DNA of 64,000 nt from Nymphaea colorata (Eukaryota > Streptophyta > Magnoliopsida > Nymphaeales > Nymphaeaceae). Made by a program: the position numbers and the translations under genes. Positions 24,001 through 36,779 of this stretch are shown one piece after another (the first letter of the stretch is position 1; every line of letters begins with the position of its first letter). The stretch lies in NCBI RefSeq assembly GCF_008831285.2, contig NC_045138.2, forward strand, positions 14,024,571 to 14,088,570, read 5' to 3'. The notes beneath the pieces were generated by a model, which did not search any database, was not told where the DNA came from, and saw only the letters and a program-made list of their open reading frames with translations.

Positions 24001-27000
24001 TTTCAACTGATCTCCAACTACAATTAAATATTTTCAGAAGACATGAAATATGGCTATGGTCTTACCATATACAGAATCTGGAAAATAGACACCGAATATG
24101 CTTGGTCAGATGTTCCTTGCAAAGATCCCACTATAGGAAGAGCAGATACAAAGGATATAACGTAATGCACTATATATAGCTGGATCTATATTCCATTCTG
24201 TTATACACCTTCAATTGGAAAAGGATGACATGATAACAGAGAGATGTTGGCCATGTGCTTCTCACGTTGGAAGATATCCTAAAATTTTGATAAGCTATAA
24301 AGATCACGTCAAAAACTCTCTAAATGTTCAGCAGTTCATATTGAACTAATTTTTGTATATCAAAATTTGGTGGGTCCAATGTTCTTAATCAATGCTAGGC
24401 ATGGTAAGCATGTCGACCTTGCTCCAATTAGCCAGTCTTGCATGACCTCATATTGAAGACTATAAATCAAATGCAGCATACTTTGTCAGTTGCTAATTTT
24501 TATTAGGCCTGCTCATTATAAAAGCAATGTCAGTTAATGCTCATTTTGAGTTAAGCAGAAACAGGATCGGATTTTCATGGAATTCTGGCCTGTTGCATTT
24601 GCACCAAGGATTTGAGACATGGGTTGAGACTCTTGGTGATTCAGTAGTATCTGATGCTCTCCATGCAGATGAACAAGAACATGGAGTAAAAAGTGCTTGA
24701 AACTCATGTTGGCTCCAGAATTGCTTTTAGGTCAATTTAATTCTGATAGCAATAGCTGAGTGGGTTTGGATCATACTATAGCAAACAATGTCAATTCAGG
24801 TTCCATCATAGGGCCTTCAGATGGAAATGATAGGGAGTTGGGACGATGACACAATTCAACACTTGGCAAGATTAACACAGCAAAGCTGATTCCAAGTTGG
24901 ATCAGTTCCAACCCCACCAACAATTGTCCATCCACAATGGGACAAGTGTTGGAGTGAGAATGAATGAGAGGGTTTGCAGAAGCCACAACCTATGGATGAA
25001 GAAAATGGAAGAGCTGGGAAAGTTTCCAACTGGTATAAGGTCCAACCACTGGTTTATGCTTTGCCTGCTGAATTTGGTTAAGCAATGAGGTTGAAATACT
25101 GAACTATGAAAACTCTAAAGTCTAAACATTTATATTTTTACACGTGGGAAAATCTAATATCCTGGCTTTGGCTTCCACTTCCAAGTACTTCCTCAGAAGT
25201 ATACAAGTATTCCTGCACTCAGATAAAGACCAAAAACATTTCCAGCAGGGTTCTCTCAAGGGTCATGGCATATTGAGAATCACTTCAGGCAAATGGAATC
25301 ACCCTGCATAGATTTCCCATTTGTTTTTCTCTGCAGGGGCATGTGCATGTGTTGTATGTGGATGTGGTTATTATTACAATCATTGCATATTTGTGCACTT
25401 CAAAATAGATCTTACTTGTACAGGTTTTAACCTTTAGTTCTTTGGTGTTATGATTGAGATGCAAAACCTTATGATCGAATAATTGGATGTAAAACCTTAG
25501 TCTGCCCAATTGATCTAAATGATACAAGGAAAAAAAAAACTGAAATGCCTATCAACGTAGTGACTGAGGAAACATCATAGTCAATGAAAATTTAGTTTCA
25601 TCAACCTCTTCAACCCCCATGACTAGCTGGATCTAGACCTCTAATTTGGGAGAAGGATCTGGCTCCAAGTTTGCATCACAAACTGATGTTAATTTTGTTT
25701 ACTATATTTCTTTATAAGGAAAAAAAAGTGTCATATACTAGTCAAACCTTTTTATCAAAAATCACTATTAAAACAGCGAACAACAAAAAGACATAAAAAT
25801 TACATACTTTGCCTGGACCCTTAAAGGAGTTGAATGCAGAATTGCGCTAAGCAGTCCAAGAATTGTTTGTGTCTTTCCTGTTCCAGGAGGGCCCTACAGA
25901 ACAATTGTCTGCATGCATGAGTTAGGCAGTAAGATCCTAATAGTTTAAGAAGCAAATGTGCAATTTGGAAAACAAATATGTGCAAGTCATTTTGTGTTGC
26001 CTGAAAAGAAAAAGTTAGAATACACCAGCATATTTCCAGGTAATCAGAAGGGGAAAAAGTTCTCCCTATGTAGTTTCAGCCATGACTATCTAGGAGGTTG
26101 AAGTTTAGAACTTTTACCATTATAACAGCAACATAAGTAATCTAGTTCTACTGTTTCCCACTGATAGTACAAATTACTGAATATAAGCTTATACTTATTT
26201 TTGTAATCATAAAACAATTCAACAAGATCCTGGTCCAGCCAACAAATAATTAGCATACTTAGATTGTATAAAGTACCCTGGATTTTCTTCCTAGATGGTT
26301 TCATCCACCTACCACCCTCAAGCATGAATAACAAGAAATACTATGCGAAAAATCAAGGATTCAAACTTCAAACTGCACACATGTAACTGGTACCAAGATC
26401 ACGCACCTATTAATCCAAAACACGGGAAGAGGTAAACTGCAGCATAACGAGACCTATTTTTATGTGTGTGTAAGAGAGGCAGTTGCGAGTCATATTTTGT
26501 GAAAAATGATCTCTAAAAAGAGTAGTTCATACTTCATAGTGTGCATTTGACAAATTTGAATACTTAAGATATTGACTAATTTAAGAACTCTGATGCTGAA
26601 AATTCAGACAGGACACAAATAGGTTTTCTGACGAGCACTGAGCATACAAACAATCAAAATCCAAAGAAAATCACCTCCAGAACTCTATCAGACAGCATGG
26701 TTCAGCTCTCAAACATACCTGTATTAAGGTGACAGGTTGACGCGAAAGACCAGCCTGCAGCATACACAAGGAAAAGTATTACGTCATTTGTATTAAACTA
26801 TTAAAAGAGAAAGTGAGATTGATACTGCAGTCATATTTTTTAAACACACACATACGTGTATGTTCTTATGTTCATATGGACAGAAAACTTAACTAATGCC
26901 AAAATCTAACCTGTATGGCTTCTAACTGTGACTTGTTATGATTATTCTCTAAAAACTCCATGAGAGGTCTTGGAACATTCCATGCATGATCTCTAAGATC

Positions 27001-28918
27001 ACCATTTTGCATCTTTGCCGTCGCAGATAATATCAGATCTGAGAAGGGAAGGGTACCAACAGCATGGAGAGCAGCATATTCACGCATGATAGTTGATAAA
27101 CTGCATACCTGTAATGCTTTGGCAAATTTAAATGGAAAGTTGGAAACCATGTAGTGTGTAATGACTTATGTGGCTATCTACACAAGATGTTTTGATATTC
27201 CCTCCATTCAACATGAAATAGGAGTGTATGAACTCAAATTAATGTTTTGGAATTGGCTACATTTTCTGGTCATTATAAACTTGCCTGTATACAAGGAAGG
27301 CCAATTGTAACAAACCAAAATTGTTACAAAAATTCAGAAGCACATTGATACAGATCCTACATGCATTTCTGATATGAATTTGTGTGCCACCATTAAGTTA
27401 ATACTAAATTGCTAGCATAAATAGTAAAAGACACAATAATTCTCAGTGTCTTCAACTGTTACCTCTGCAAATGTGAACAATATAAATTAGACCTTGTTAA
27501 GGAAATCATAACACTTTAAATCAGGATTCTCAGGTTCAAAGTGACCAAAACTACACATGAATCCACGCAGAATAAGGTATACGTAATGTAACACCAAATA
27601 GCACATGGAGGAAATAAGTACTACGGGTGCACCCTGTAAAATATTGAAAAAGTTCACTTGCTGATTACATTTAAGATATAATGATCACCATCCATTCAAA
27701 CAATTTACAAATTTTAATTTTTAAACCAAAATTACCTTAGACGAATGTAAGATTACCAATGGATAAAAAGGACATATCCGGTCAGTGATCATCCTAGTCC
27801 ATATTTATTTTAAGGGAAGAAATATCTGTTCACTTAAAGGGATGGGAAACGGACATCAATGAGAAGGAAACGCATTTTACCTTTCGTATGTTGATAGGAA
27901 TGTTCTTCATCTGAAATACAGAGAGCATTCTCGAGAGCCTAGGATTGCTCTCAACCTCCTCAACGTTTAGTTGTTTGACCTCTCCACCGAGAAACGTTCT
28001 TAGCTTGAGCTTGGTTCCACCATCACGGCCATCCACAATTGCAAAAGCATAAGTGGCGGGCAATGTTTTTGCACCTTCAAACTTGAAACAAACATTTAAA
28101 GAAAATGAGAGAGAGAGAGAGAGAGAGGGCTAACATGAAAACTGTCGCAGAACAATCAACCATAGGCAAACTGTCGCAATTCGCAAGAGTCAACATGAAG
28201 AATCATACGCTCCTATGTTCGAAATCAGAAACATAGAAATGCAAAAGAGCACCTTCTCCCTCGAGAGAAGAACGAGATCATTGTCAGACACGTCTTCGCC
28301 GAATTCAGGCTTGACGACGAACGACAAAATATGGAACCCATTCGACTCCTCAATGGCCACCACGACACCGACGTCCCATCCTCCCGCTGCCTCAAGACGA
28401 CCGAAATCGCTCAATCAGTACACATTCTACAACTCGAACGGGGGAAAGAAAAACAAACCGATAAGAGATTGACGACAACTTTTTATAGAAAAAACTCATC
28501 TCACCTTCTTCATCGGACCCTTGGGTGATCTGGGCCTTAACTTCCTCGAAAAGGAGAGGCTCGAAGATGCGCATGTACTCGTCAACGTCCCTGAAAGTAT
28601 GTTTTACCTTCTGGAGCACCAAACCGCCCCCGTCCCCCTTCTTCCTCTTCTTCTGCAATCCCATCATGACAAACGCATAAATTTTCAACACATGCAGCAA
28701 GACACAGACGAAGAAGAAGTGAAACGGAGATTTGAGGGAGGGGTTACAGAGGAGGCATCTGAGGATTCGGAGAGGAGTTGGATGAAGTCCCAGGAGAGGA
28801 CGATCTTGTGGAAGCGGGAGATATGGAAGGCTCCCTGTACGACCTTCTCCAACGCCGCCTTCTCCCTCTCGCTCTCTCCCCCAAGCCCTCCTCCGCCTCC
28901 TCCCGCCACCGCCACCAT
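18095..28918 (-). CDS. MAA3: SEN1/MAGATAMA3-type superfamily 1 helicase (20 exons, complete)
   Basis: Predicted nuclear UPF1-like helicase related to yeast Sen1 and Arabidopsis MAGATAMA3. Known roles of the family (RNA processing, R-loop resolution, female gametophyte development) are applied by inference. Exons: 28918-28748, 28652-28505, 28386-28253, 28081-27881, 27108-26911, 26754-26719, 25893-25808, 23801-23751, 23280-23169, 23053-22948, 22822-22725, 22633-22517, 22215-22123, 22044-21991, 20155-20097, 20006-19922, 19844-19479, 19392-19270, 19194-19108, 18322-18095. They total 2553 nt, giving 850 aa. Motifs: Walker A GPPGTGKT 297-304, motif II DEAA 512-515, motif III GDPLQLP 537-543, QYRMHP 577-582, motif V VDGFQGREKD 701-710, motif VI RRMNVGITRAR 732-742, and a short acidic tail. 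The start codon at 28918 gives a Gly-rich N-terminus before the conserved SRFHKIVLSWD. The exon 4/5 join (27881 to 27108) is the least certain; a micro-exon could be missed there. Exon 9 has a duplicated acceptor. Confidence 0.93.
23268..23325 (-). repeat. 30-bp tandem duplication of a 3' splice site (helicase intron 8/exon 9)
   Basis: On the minus strand the segment TTTCTTTCATAGATATGTCAA occurs twice, exactly 30 nt apart. It covers the polypyrimidine stretch, the AG acceptor and the first exon bases. The inner acceptor starts exon 9 at 23280 and the outer one would start it at 23310. Both keep frame, and the outer choice adds ten residues (KYVNWLVFFH read-in) without a stop. Confidence 0.9.
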
Positions 28919-31900
28919 CTCGCTCTCTCTCAAACTACGAGTGAGCAAGTGAGGCGAGAAATGGAGGGAGATCGCGAGGGGAAGCATTCTATTTCTTGCT
29001 TCTTGTTTCTACCCATGGCATGAGGACGAAGCGGGCGGGTCTCATATGGTCCGGGTCGTTGTGGAACCCAACCCGAACCACTTTTAGTCATATTGTCATT
29101 GACTTGTATCGCTCATGACCATTTAAGACTACTGACCAACCTTTTGGATTTAAATAAATCCGGATCCAATCCAACAAGCCCTAGTAGGGGCAAGGCGTAT
29201 TTATTTTAATTGAACCTCAAATTGGGACTATTTTCTCATTCATTCAAAGGTTTTCCTTTTTTTTTCTTTCTTTTTTTTGGATGGGTCTGACTTCATATCC
29301 TTCGATCTGAGATCCTCTCAGTGATATCATGTCATTTTAGATCTCAAATCCGACGTAAACAAGTCCCCAGGTTTTGGGTAGAAGATAACTGGACGTAGGT
29401 TCCAATCTCAGTGCTCATATGTTTATTAAAGAAAGAATATAAAAGCAAATGTTAACTCTAAAACAAAAATACGTCACCCTTTTAGATGGAGTTATATTCA
29501 AACTACTATAAGTTGAAAGAGTGTTTGAAGAAAGTCATGAAACCGAACACAATCACCGTTCTTTCCCCAAGATTGACGTATCAATTTTCTTTTCCCTCCG
29601 TCCCGTCCTGTTTTGCAGCAGATGAGAATAATTTTATCGTCTTTTCAAACGCGTAAAATGATTTAGTTTTCCCTCCCATGGACTAGAACCATTCTTAAGA
29701 AGAAGGCCATGCAGGAAGCCTGAAAGTGAGCTCAGCAGACACTGACAGAATCTGAAAAGACAAACCAGCGGTGCTTGATTCTTGGAAGGTTTAATGGCAG
29801 CCACCAATGTTGTCAGGAGAATCCTTCCCGGGAAAGGATAAGAGAAAACCGACCTGTATCTGATGTTGCAAAAAAAAGCAACACGAACTAAGCGATTTTG
29901 GCAAATTAATTTGATTGATCGGATTATCCAAGGCTACTGTCTGTGGTGCACCGTTTATTTTTCTTTATTTTCGAATATTTTGCAATTTTACTTAAAATTT
30001 TAATTTCTTATACATTTTATGTATATATATTTCCATTTGAAACCCAAATGATCTATACCACTTTGCTATGTTTGATTGCCTCTGATCAAAGATCCTCTAG
30101 ATTTTGAGATTTAGTTCGGACCCTTGAATTGGACTTTTTCTACATTTTTTAGAGGAAAAATATGGATTTCAAGTGTGGATCTTAGGTTTGACCTGAAATA
30201 TTTAGTTTGACGAACCATGGATTCTACTATAGATCTTTTATCGCATTAACAAAAAGAATACCACATCAGATCCATAGATCTTAATTCTTACGAAGCAATA
30301 AAAGTGAAGATCAAAGTTTTTTCTTGGCAAGATGAATGAATTTTATCATGAATCTTACAATTTATGGATCTGAAGGTAACAACCCCTTCCATTTCTCTAT
30401 GAGATCCATGAATATTTGACTTGACGAAAATCATAATTAGTCTACTGTTTTTAAAATCAAAAGTTTGTTAGAACCATGAATTTAGGGACTCTAAATCAGG
30501 CTTCAATGGTTCACATCAAGGTGGCAAATGAGTTGGATTTGAGACAACTAAATACATCAGAGGTCAAGACCGAATCGGTTTTAGCGTAACAAACAATAAG
30601 AAATGACAAAACCCTTACACCAATTCGAGTCAAACTTGCGCCCTTTTCTTCACAAGAATTCCCAAAAGAACTTAGAAAAGTGGAAAGTAAGTCTACGGAC
30701 ATTCAATCTTGAAAAGCAAATATATTTTCTACAAGAAGGATGTTTTATTGTGTGAACATAATGGGTTAATTGTTTTTTCCAAAACAAACACGGGTAAAAC
30801 CAGAAAGAGATAATTTGTTGTAACTGCAAAATTTCAATATTTAGAAGAAAACATAACTTTTAGTTTATTCCGTCAAACACTCCCAGTAGTTTGGTTAATG
30901 AAGAAAAACTCGGTTGAGTCGTTTTAGAGTATCTTTGGATCGGGTTCGGGTGGTCTAGTGATCAAATACGGACGTGGATGGATTTTGAAACATCGGATCT
31001 AAGTTGGGTTTGTATCTAAACCATGGATTTGCTTCATGATACCAGCCAAGAACTATGATCCTCCTATGGCTATCCAGTGGAAAACTCTTTTTAGCATTAT
31101 ATATACTCTAACATTCTTTAGTTGGGATTAGCAAAACTATTAACAGCAAAGAGTGTTCTTTTGTAATTTGAGATCCAGATGTGATTTCTAGTAACAATAA
31201 AGAATTCAAGTGATCAGAAACATCAACTTTCTAAAAATTTATAACCATACAAATCCTGCGGCTTCTCACACATAAGAGACATTGTATTTAGGCTGCATGT
31301 GTGAGATATATATATATATATATATACATACAAGAATGTTCCATAGATTGGTTTTGGATGCAATACATGTATAATCGATTGATAATGTTAAGTGAAAGAG
31401 ATCTGAAAGGACATACGGTCCAGTTGGTTGACCGGTTCGTTTGGAAACCGTCGGGTCTGAGTCTTCCGCGTGGAAGCGCCTAAACTCGGTAAGAATGGTA
31501 CTCCTTAGAAGAGACAGAAAGAGGGTCCTCTTCTTTTCTTTCTTTCTTTCTTTCTTTCGTTTTTATCAATCCATGGAACTTCTTCATGTCGCAGCCCAGT
31601 TCTTCTTAGTCATCCCTTTCTCTCTCTAAATTTCCTAGCTGTTTCCTGGCAACCACCAGGCATTTCTCTCTCTCTCTCTCTCTCCAGTTTTCCCTCCCAA
31701 AACGCTTAACGTCAGCTTCCATGTGTCCATGTCCATTATATGAGATCTGAATGGGTTCTCTCTCTAGAATGGTCGTACTCCAAATGCTCTCTCCCTCTTT
31801 CTCTCACTAGAACATTTCATATTATTTTATTGTATTGGTTTAGAATCTCCTCCAAGGGCAGCCGTATCCTTCCTCCTCCTCCATTAGAGCGGCAGAAACA

Positions 31901-32097
31901 CGCCCTCTTCGTTTCTCCTTCATCCTCCTTGCCTCTGAGAAACGCATCTCTCTCTCCCTCTCTGAGTACTCCTCTTTCTCTCCCTATTCCTTGAATTCCA
32001 TCTTCGCCGTTAGTTAGGAATCATCTTTCCTGGCGTCCCTCCGTTTTTAGCATAAAGCTCTGCGCCGCGCCCCCTTCTGTGCGTCTGAATGAGTGTG
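28919..32097. other. Divergent intergenic region between helicase and the 32-kb gene
   Basis: The first 150 bp left of the helicase start are its leader and promoter. 29100-31480 is AT-rich and has no credible frame. From 31500 the DNA becomes CT-rich, with (TTTC)n near 31540 and (CT)n near 31665-31685, and is likely the promoter and leader of the gene at 32098. ATTATATGAG near 31736 is a possible TATA box. (TA)n occurs near 31308-31325. Confidence 0.5.
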
Positions 32098-32553
32098 ATG
32101 GCGCTAGGAGCTTTGGTGTCAGCGGATCCAATGAAGCAGCTACCGACGCAAGTCGTTCAAAACCCTCCCATGATCTTCACCACCATCACAGGCGGCCACC
32201 GCCGCCACCTTCCCTCCGCCTCGCAGGCGGCCAAACCGACCGTCTCTCCGTCGGACCCGGACGTGGCCGCGGCACAACAACTGGTCCAGCTGAGCAGCGA
32301 AGGCGACGCGGACGGTGCCACCCTCCTGCCTCCCGATCATCAAGACCAACTCCAGAGGGAACGAGAGGAGGCACCCACAACCACCGCCACAACCAACGGC
32401 AGTACCGCGTTAGCCGGCGGCACGCCGAAGGGCGACGAGTCCGATGCCGCTGCCCCAGCGCTCGCTCCTCGCCGGAAACGCCGGTTCGCGTCGATCTCCT
32501 CCATCTACGCTCGGACCAAGCCCTTGAAGGTCCGGGGAGGTAGTCCGCGTTGA
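32098..32553 (+). CDS. Small plant protein with basic C-terminal motif, function unknown
   Basis: A GC-rich single open frame of 151 aa stands out from AT-rich flanks. An in-frame ATG at 32089 lies three codons earlier. I prefer 32098 because it has G at -3 and GCG after the ATG, whereas 32089 has T at -3. Visible parts: an N-terminal segment with PPMIFTTITGG, an AAQQLVQLS stretch near the middle, a Thr/Ala-rich linker, and a strongly basic tail RRKRRFASISSIYARTKPL that could be a nuclear localisation signal. The pairing of a VQLS stretch with a basic 'RRxRRFxSIxxIY.xTKP' tail resembles unnamed small plant proteins I recall, but I cannot assign a named family. It is not a VQ-motif protein, because the VQxxTG core is absent. 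A splice donor at the GTCCGG after KPLK cannot be excluded. Confidence 0.65.
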   Translation: MALGALVSADPMKQLPTQVVQNPPMIFTTITGGHRRHLPSASQAAKPTVSPSDPDVAAAQQLVQLSSEGDADGATLLPPDHQDQLQREREEAPTTTATTNGSTALAGGTPKGDESDAAAPALAPRRKRRFASISSIYARTKPLKVRGGSPR

Positions 32554-32786
32554 ACTTCTCGGTCCCCTCTCCCCCGTCCTCCCTTTCTCAACGCGCAAGC
32601 ATCGAAGAGAAGAGAAGCAATTTTCCGCCCTTCAGCCGCACGCTCTCAGGTTTTCTCCTCCGGATTCCGGCAAGTAAGCTCACCCTGCCGTTTGATCTTC
32701 CTCCTTTTTGTATAGAACCCAAGCCGTCGTATACAGAATGCAAAACATATTCGTCGTTGCTCTCTTTATCTCCCTCTCTCTCTGAC

Positions 32787-32985
32787 AATGATCGTGTAGC
32801 CATCTGTGTTCATATTTGATGGAAATAGGTTTCTCCCTCTTGTTCTCTGAAGAATGATCGTGTAGCCATCTGTTGTTCATATTTGATGGAAATAGCTTTC
32901 TCCCTCTTGTTCTCTGAAGAATGATCGAATAGCCATCAGTCTCCATATTCGATAGAAATCTCTTTCTCTCTTTCATGGCGAATAA
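32787..32985. repeat. Three tandem copies of a ~66-bp unit
   Basis: Units begin with AATGATCG at 32787, 32853 and 32920. Each continues with a TAGCCATC stretch, an ATATT(C/T)GAT(G/A)GAAAT stretch and a CTTTCTC-rich end. The first two copies are nearly identical and the third is more diverged. The array lies just past the stop codon at 32553 and probably falls in the 3' UTR or 3' flank of that gene. Confidence 0.85.
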
Positions 32986-35900
32986 AGATGAGGGGCATAG
33001 ATCATGTCGATATCTTCTGCAAATAAACTTTGATTTCCACCAGGCACCAAGCTGCCCGTTTGGTGGAGCGAGACGAGAGATTTCCTCATGGGGATTTGGT
33101 TTTCCTGCTCCGCCCTCTCCACCAAAACTTCTGCAGCGGAAAAATAACCGTTCTTTTTGGATTTTACGCCTTTTCAGGGTCACAAGCGCCCTGTCCGCTG
33201 CCGTAGAACTCCACGTCGGGAAGAATTTGTTCCCTCTGAGTTGGTACCAAAGCCTCCATGTTATGACCCAACAACGTCTGATCTCTCTCTCTCTCTCGAC
33301 TCCACGTCTGTTTGGTGAATTGAGTTCCCATTGGAAATCGTTTCCCATGCTTCCAAACACCGGGTCTCAAGGCGCCCCTGTGAAATCAAACAAATTGGTG
33401 GAATATGCTGAAAAGTTAAGCATTTCTTGATTATCGAGAATCCAAATGAACAGTAACGATTTTATACATTATATATATTCTCGTGGAGTTAGCTTGCTGA
33501 GGAGGGGGCTTGCACTTAATTGAACCTCGCCATTATCAAGATTCAGCAACATTAATTTAGGAGCGACGGCAGCGATGGCGTCCAAGGGAATTTGGAGACG
33601 CAGCTATAGCCGTATTCCACGTGGACATTCATATCAGGTCCTTTCAGTTTAGGGAAGAAAATGCTACACGTGGGCGTGGCCACCAGCTTGGAGAGTAGCT
33701 TCTGATTCTATTTCTTGCATAATATTCTAGCAAACAACATTGTCTCCATCTTATGGCTTTTAATAGTTGATCTCTCTCTCTCTTCATATTGCCACCACCT
33801 TTTGCGACTAAACCTCACATTTTCCCAGATATAGCAATATATATATATATATATATATATCCCTTATTTGCTATATCTGGGAAAATGTGGCAAAAGGTGG
33901 TGGCAATATGAAGATTTGAATTACCCATGTTGTTGTTTTGTTGTTTGCATGACCCACTACACAAAATTCCTTTGCTTTGAGGGGCGAAGCATAGTTGGTT
34001 TGGTTTAAGTGCTAACAATTATTGATTTGAGCTGCAAATAGTGACATGCATGACACTTTAATTTAATTAAATGATGATTTGCCGCATGGTCTAGAAGGCA
34101 GGAGAGAAATGGGTGGCTTCGCCATCTTGTGGACCACCAAACTCCGTCGAACATAATACAAGAATAAGTTGATGGAAAAAAGAAAAAACCAAAAAATTGG
34201 ATATCTGAGCGTGGAGAGAACTAATTAACCAGCAGCCTGCTATGCTTGGTCAAAAAGAAGGCTCTCGAAGATTCTCCGTTTAGCTTTACATGATAATTTC
34301 CATTTTTTTCTGCGTGCTTTCTTCTTCCTTTTTTTTTTTTTTTTGATTCTGCATATAAAGTTGGTGCAAAAAGTTGCGATAGCGTTGTGCATGATGGCTC
34401 TGAAAGCTTGTAATATGATTCCGCATGCTTAGCCATTTAGAGTACGTAACTGTATTAATTTTTTTTCTATCCTTCTTTTTTCTGAAAAAACAAAAACCAT
34501 GCTTAGGAAATTAACCTTCAAGCTTAGTCCTTGAGAACCCTGTACGACCGCTGAATCTCATGCCTTATGATGCTAATCTCAATCTTGTAAAGATTTCAGG
34601 GTGTAGATTAGCAATATAGTGCCACTAATAACATCCAAACCTTTCTCAACTCCTTTATCTCATATTTTCAACTTCTCAATGTACAATTTCCTGCAGCAGA
34701 GTGCCTAGCATTTTTTCTTGTTTCAATTTCTTAAAGAAAATGACTGGAAATAATCTTAAAAAAAAAGGAAAATAGGTCAATGTTAATCCTTTTCGGTTCT
34801 ATAAAACCCATGTTTGATATGTTTCTAATATATACAAACGACGAATGCTTCGTGAAGTAATAAAATCCATAACAGTATCCACTACACATTTTAATTTGTC
34901 TCACCGCAACATAAATTTGCTGCATTTGAAAATGAAAACACGAAGAAAAGAAATAATAAATGCATCCACATGTTCATACAAAGCACATCTGCAGGAAGTA
35001 AAGGTATTAGTGAGGTTTATCTGTGCGTGTTCGAAGGACCAAACCATTTGGCATTGGGAGGAAAGTTTGGTGCTGGACGTAATTGAATAGTATCCTAACT
35101 CTAGAAGCTGTTTAGACTATACATTTTATGTAGATAAAATATTAGGCCTGCAAAACATTTTTGAATCAAAAGCAAGGCGAAAATCATGTGGACTGAATCC
35201 TACAAAAGTTCAAAAGCACAGCTTCTGGTTAAACCAAAACACCAGTTCTTTCACTGATCTAAGAGAGGTCTCTCTGCTTTTTAGAAAAAAACAAACCTTT
35301 TACTGTGTATTTTCATGAAATGTTAACTGAACTTATGAGCTACCAATTAAGTTTCATGCATTGCAGCAACCAATTTCATCTACTCGAAGCAACTGATGGT
35401 TTGGTGTTGGAATCATATAACTGAAACATGCGGAATTCCTACTGCGCAAATTAATTTCCTTGATCATGACCAAGTACAACTGTGCAATTTACAAAAGCTA
35501 AAAGAAGAAAGCAATCTCTACTCAATAGACCCATCTGCTTAATCGTGCGTATCAAACAAGTTCCTGCCCATCAAAAGCTTGCCACCTTCGACACAGTTAT
35601 TGCCAACCACACAGAAGGAGGAGAGGCTGGGAATGGCTATGTCAAATTGCACTATGATAGTGCTCAAAGATAAGAGAATAAACAGAGCCATCTCTTTAAT
35701 CACAACTGTACTCAACACGAATACTGTAAAGGCTCCACTTGGTTGATTCCTTCCACAAATAATCAGAGTAGTAATCATAAATCTCCACATGTTCTTGGTT
35801 CAGGGAGTCAGATTTTAGCAAAGCAGTCAGAGTTCAAAATCTCATCGACACAAGCACCTGCACGATGATACGACCGATGAGCCGGATCATATTTCAAGGC

Positions 35901-36779
35901 GTGGTTTCCTTGTGTAAAAAAAAGAAAAAGAAAAAAGAGACACGATTGTCATAAGCGAACATTTACCAGCACATTGGGCACTAGGCCCATGTTAGGATGT
36001 TGTGCTGTTAATATAATGTTCTGTATTTCCTACGTACATTGTGCACAGCATGTAAGAATAATACGCATATTATATACATGCACGCAATAAGCTTTTATGC
36101 AGATGATATCAAAATCTAGAAAAGAAAATTTAAAAATTGAACGTTTTGATATAACAACTGGGCTCATGCTGCATTCGTAGAGGCTGAAACTGAGCTCAGC
36201 TTGGCTCCCCATGATGCCCCCACGAGCCATTTCTTAATGAATTTTCTTGCTCAATCGTGATTTAGCAGGGAAAAGAGTCCATTGAGATCGCTTGCTGATT
36301 CAGGGTGTTAAAAAGAGTACTTTCTCTTTCAGCAATTAAAATGACAGCCATCAAAGAGAGGAATTCCCTCCTTATAGCAGGACTCCATGCTTATCCATGC
36401 TTTCCGTACCCTACCCAAAAAGAAGCGCATGATCATCTTTTTGATATATATATTTTTTAAAGATGAAACATGCGATGGCATTTGCTCGTCAAGGTTCCAC
36501 GTCAAACTTTTAAAATGCAAGCCTCCCCTTCTCTCTCTACGCAGCTTGCTGCAGACTCTCTCTCTCTCATATACCGCCCAATGCAATGTAACTCGATGAA
36601 GCTGAAGATTGCATCCCAGTGCAACTCATGAGGCGGGTGAAAGGAGAGGGTATCACCACTATATATATATAAAATGAAAATGCATAACAAGGAGTCTCCT
36701 ACGTACAAGAACAAACCACAAAAATAAAATAAAAAGAATAAATTACACAAGACAACAGCCCAACAAAACAAAATAAGAG
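32986..36779. other. Gene-poor stretch after the 32-kb gene
   Basis: Long overlapping frames cross 32680-33430 on both strands, but the minus one is built partly from the 66-bp tandem repeat and neither shows a domain. From 33.4 kb on there are only short frames. The perfect hairpin at 33782-33913 is the one notable item. (CT)n lies near 33292 and 33771. Confidence 0.5.
33782..33913. repeat. Perfect 46-bp inverted repeat (hairpin) with TA-repeat loop
   Basis: The left arm is 33782-33805 plus 33816-33837 and the right arm is 33868-33889 plus 33890-33913. All 46 pairs match. The only irregularity is a 10-nt bulge (33806-33815) in the left arm. The loop 33838-33867 is mostly TA repeats. Its size and near-perfect pairing fit a young foldback element or a hairpin small-RNA precursor. 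The arms do not match any miRNA I know. Confidence 0.9.

Noticed and set aside
32098-32553. VQ-motif protein assignment
   Set aside because: The FxxxVQxxTG core is not present. VVQ and ITGG occur but are separated by nine residues, so the family does not fit.
32680-33360. 226-codon minus-strand open frame
   Set aside because: It is generated partly by the 66-bp tandem repeat (repeating protein segments mirror the DNA units). It lacks any domain and overlaps an equally long plus-strand frame.
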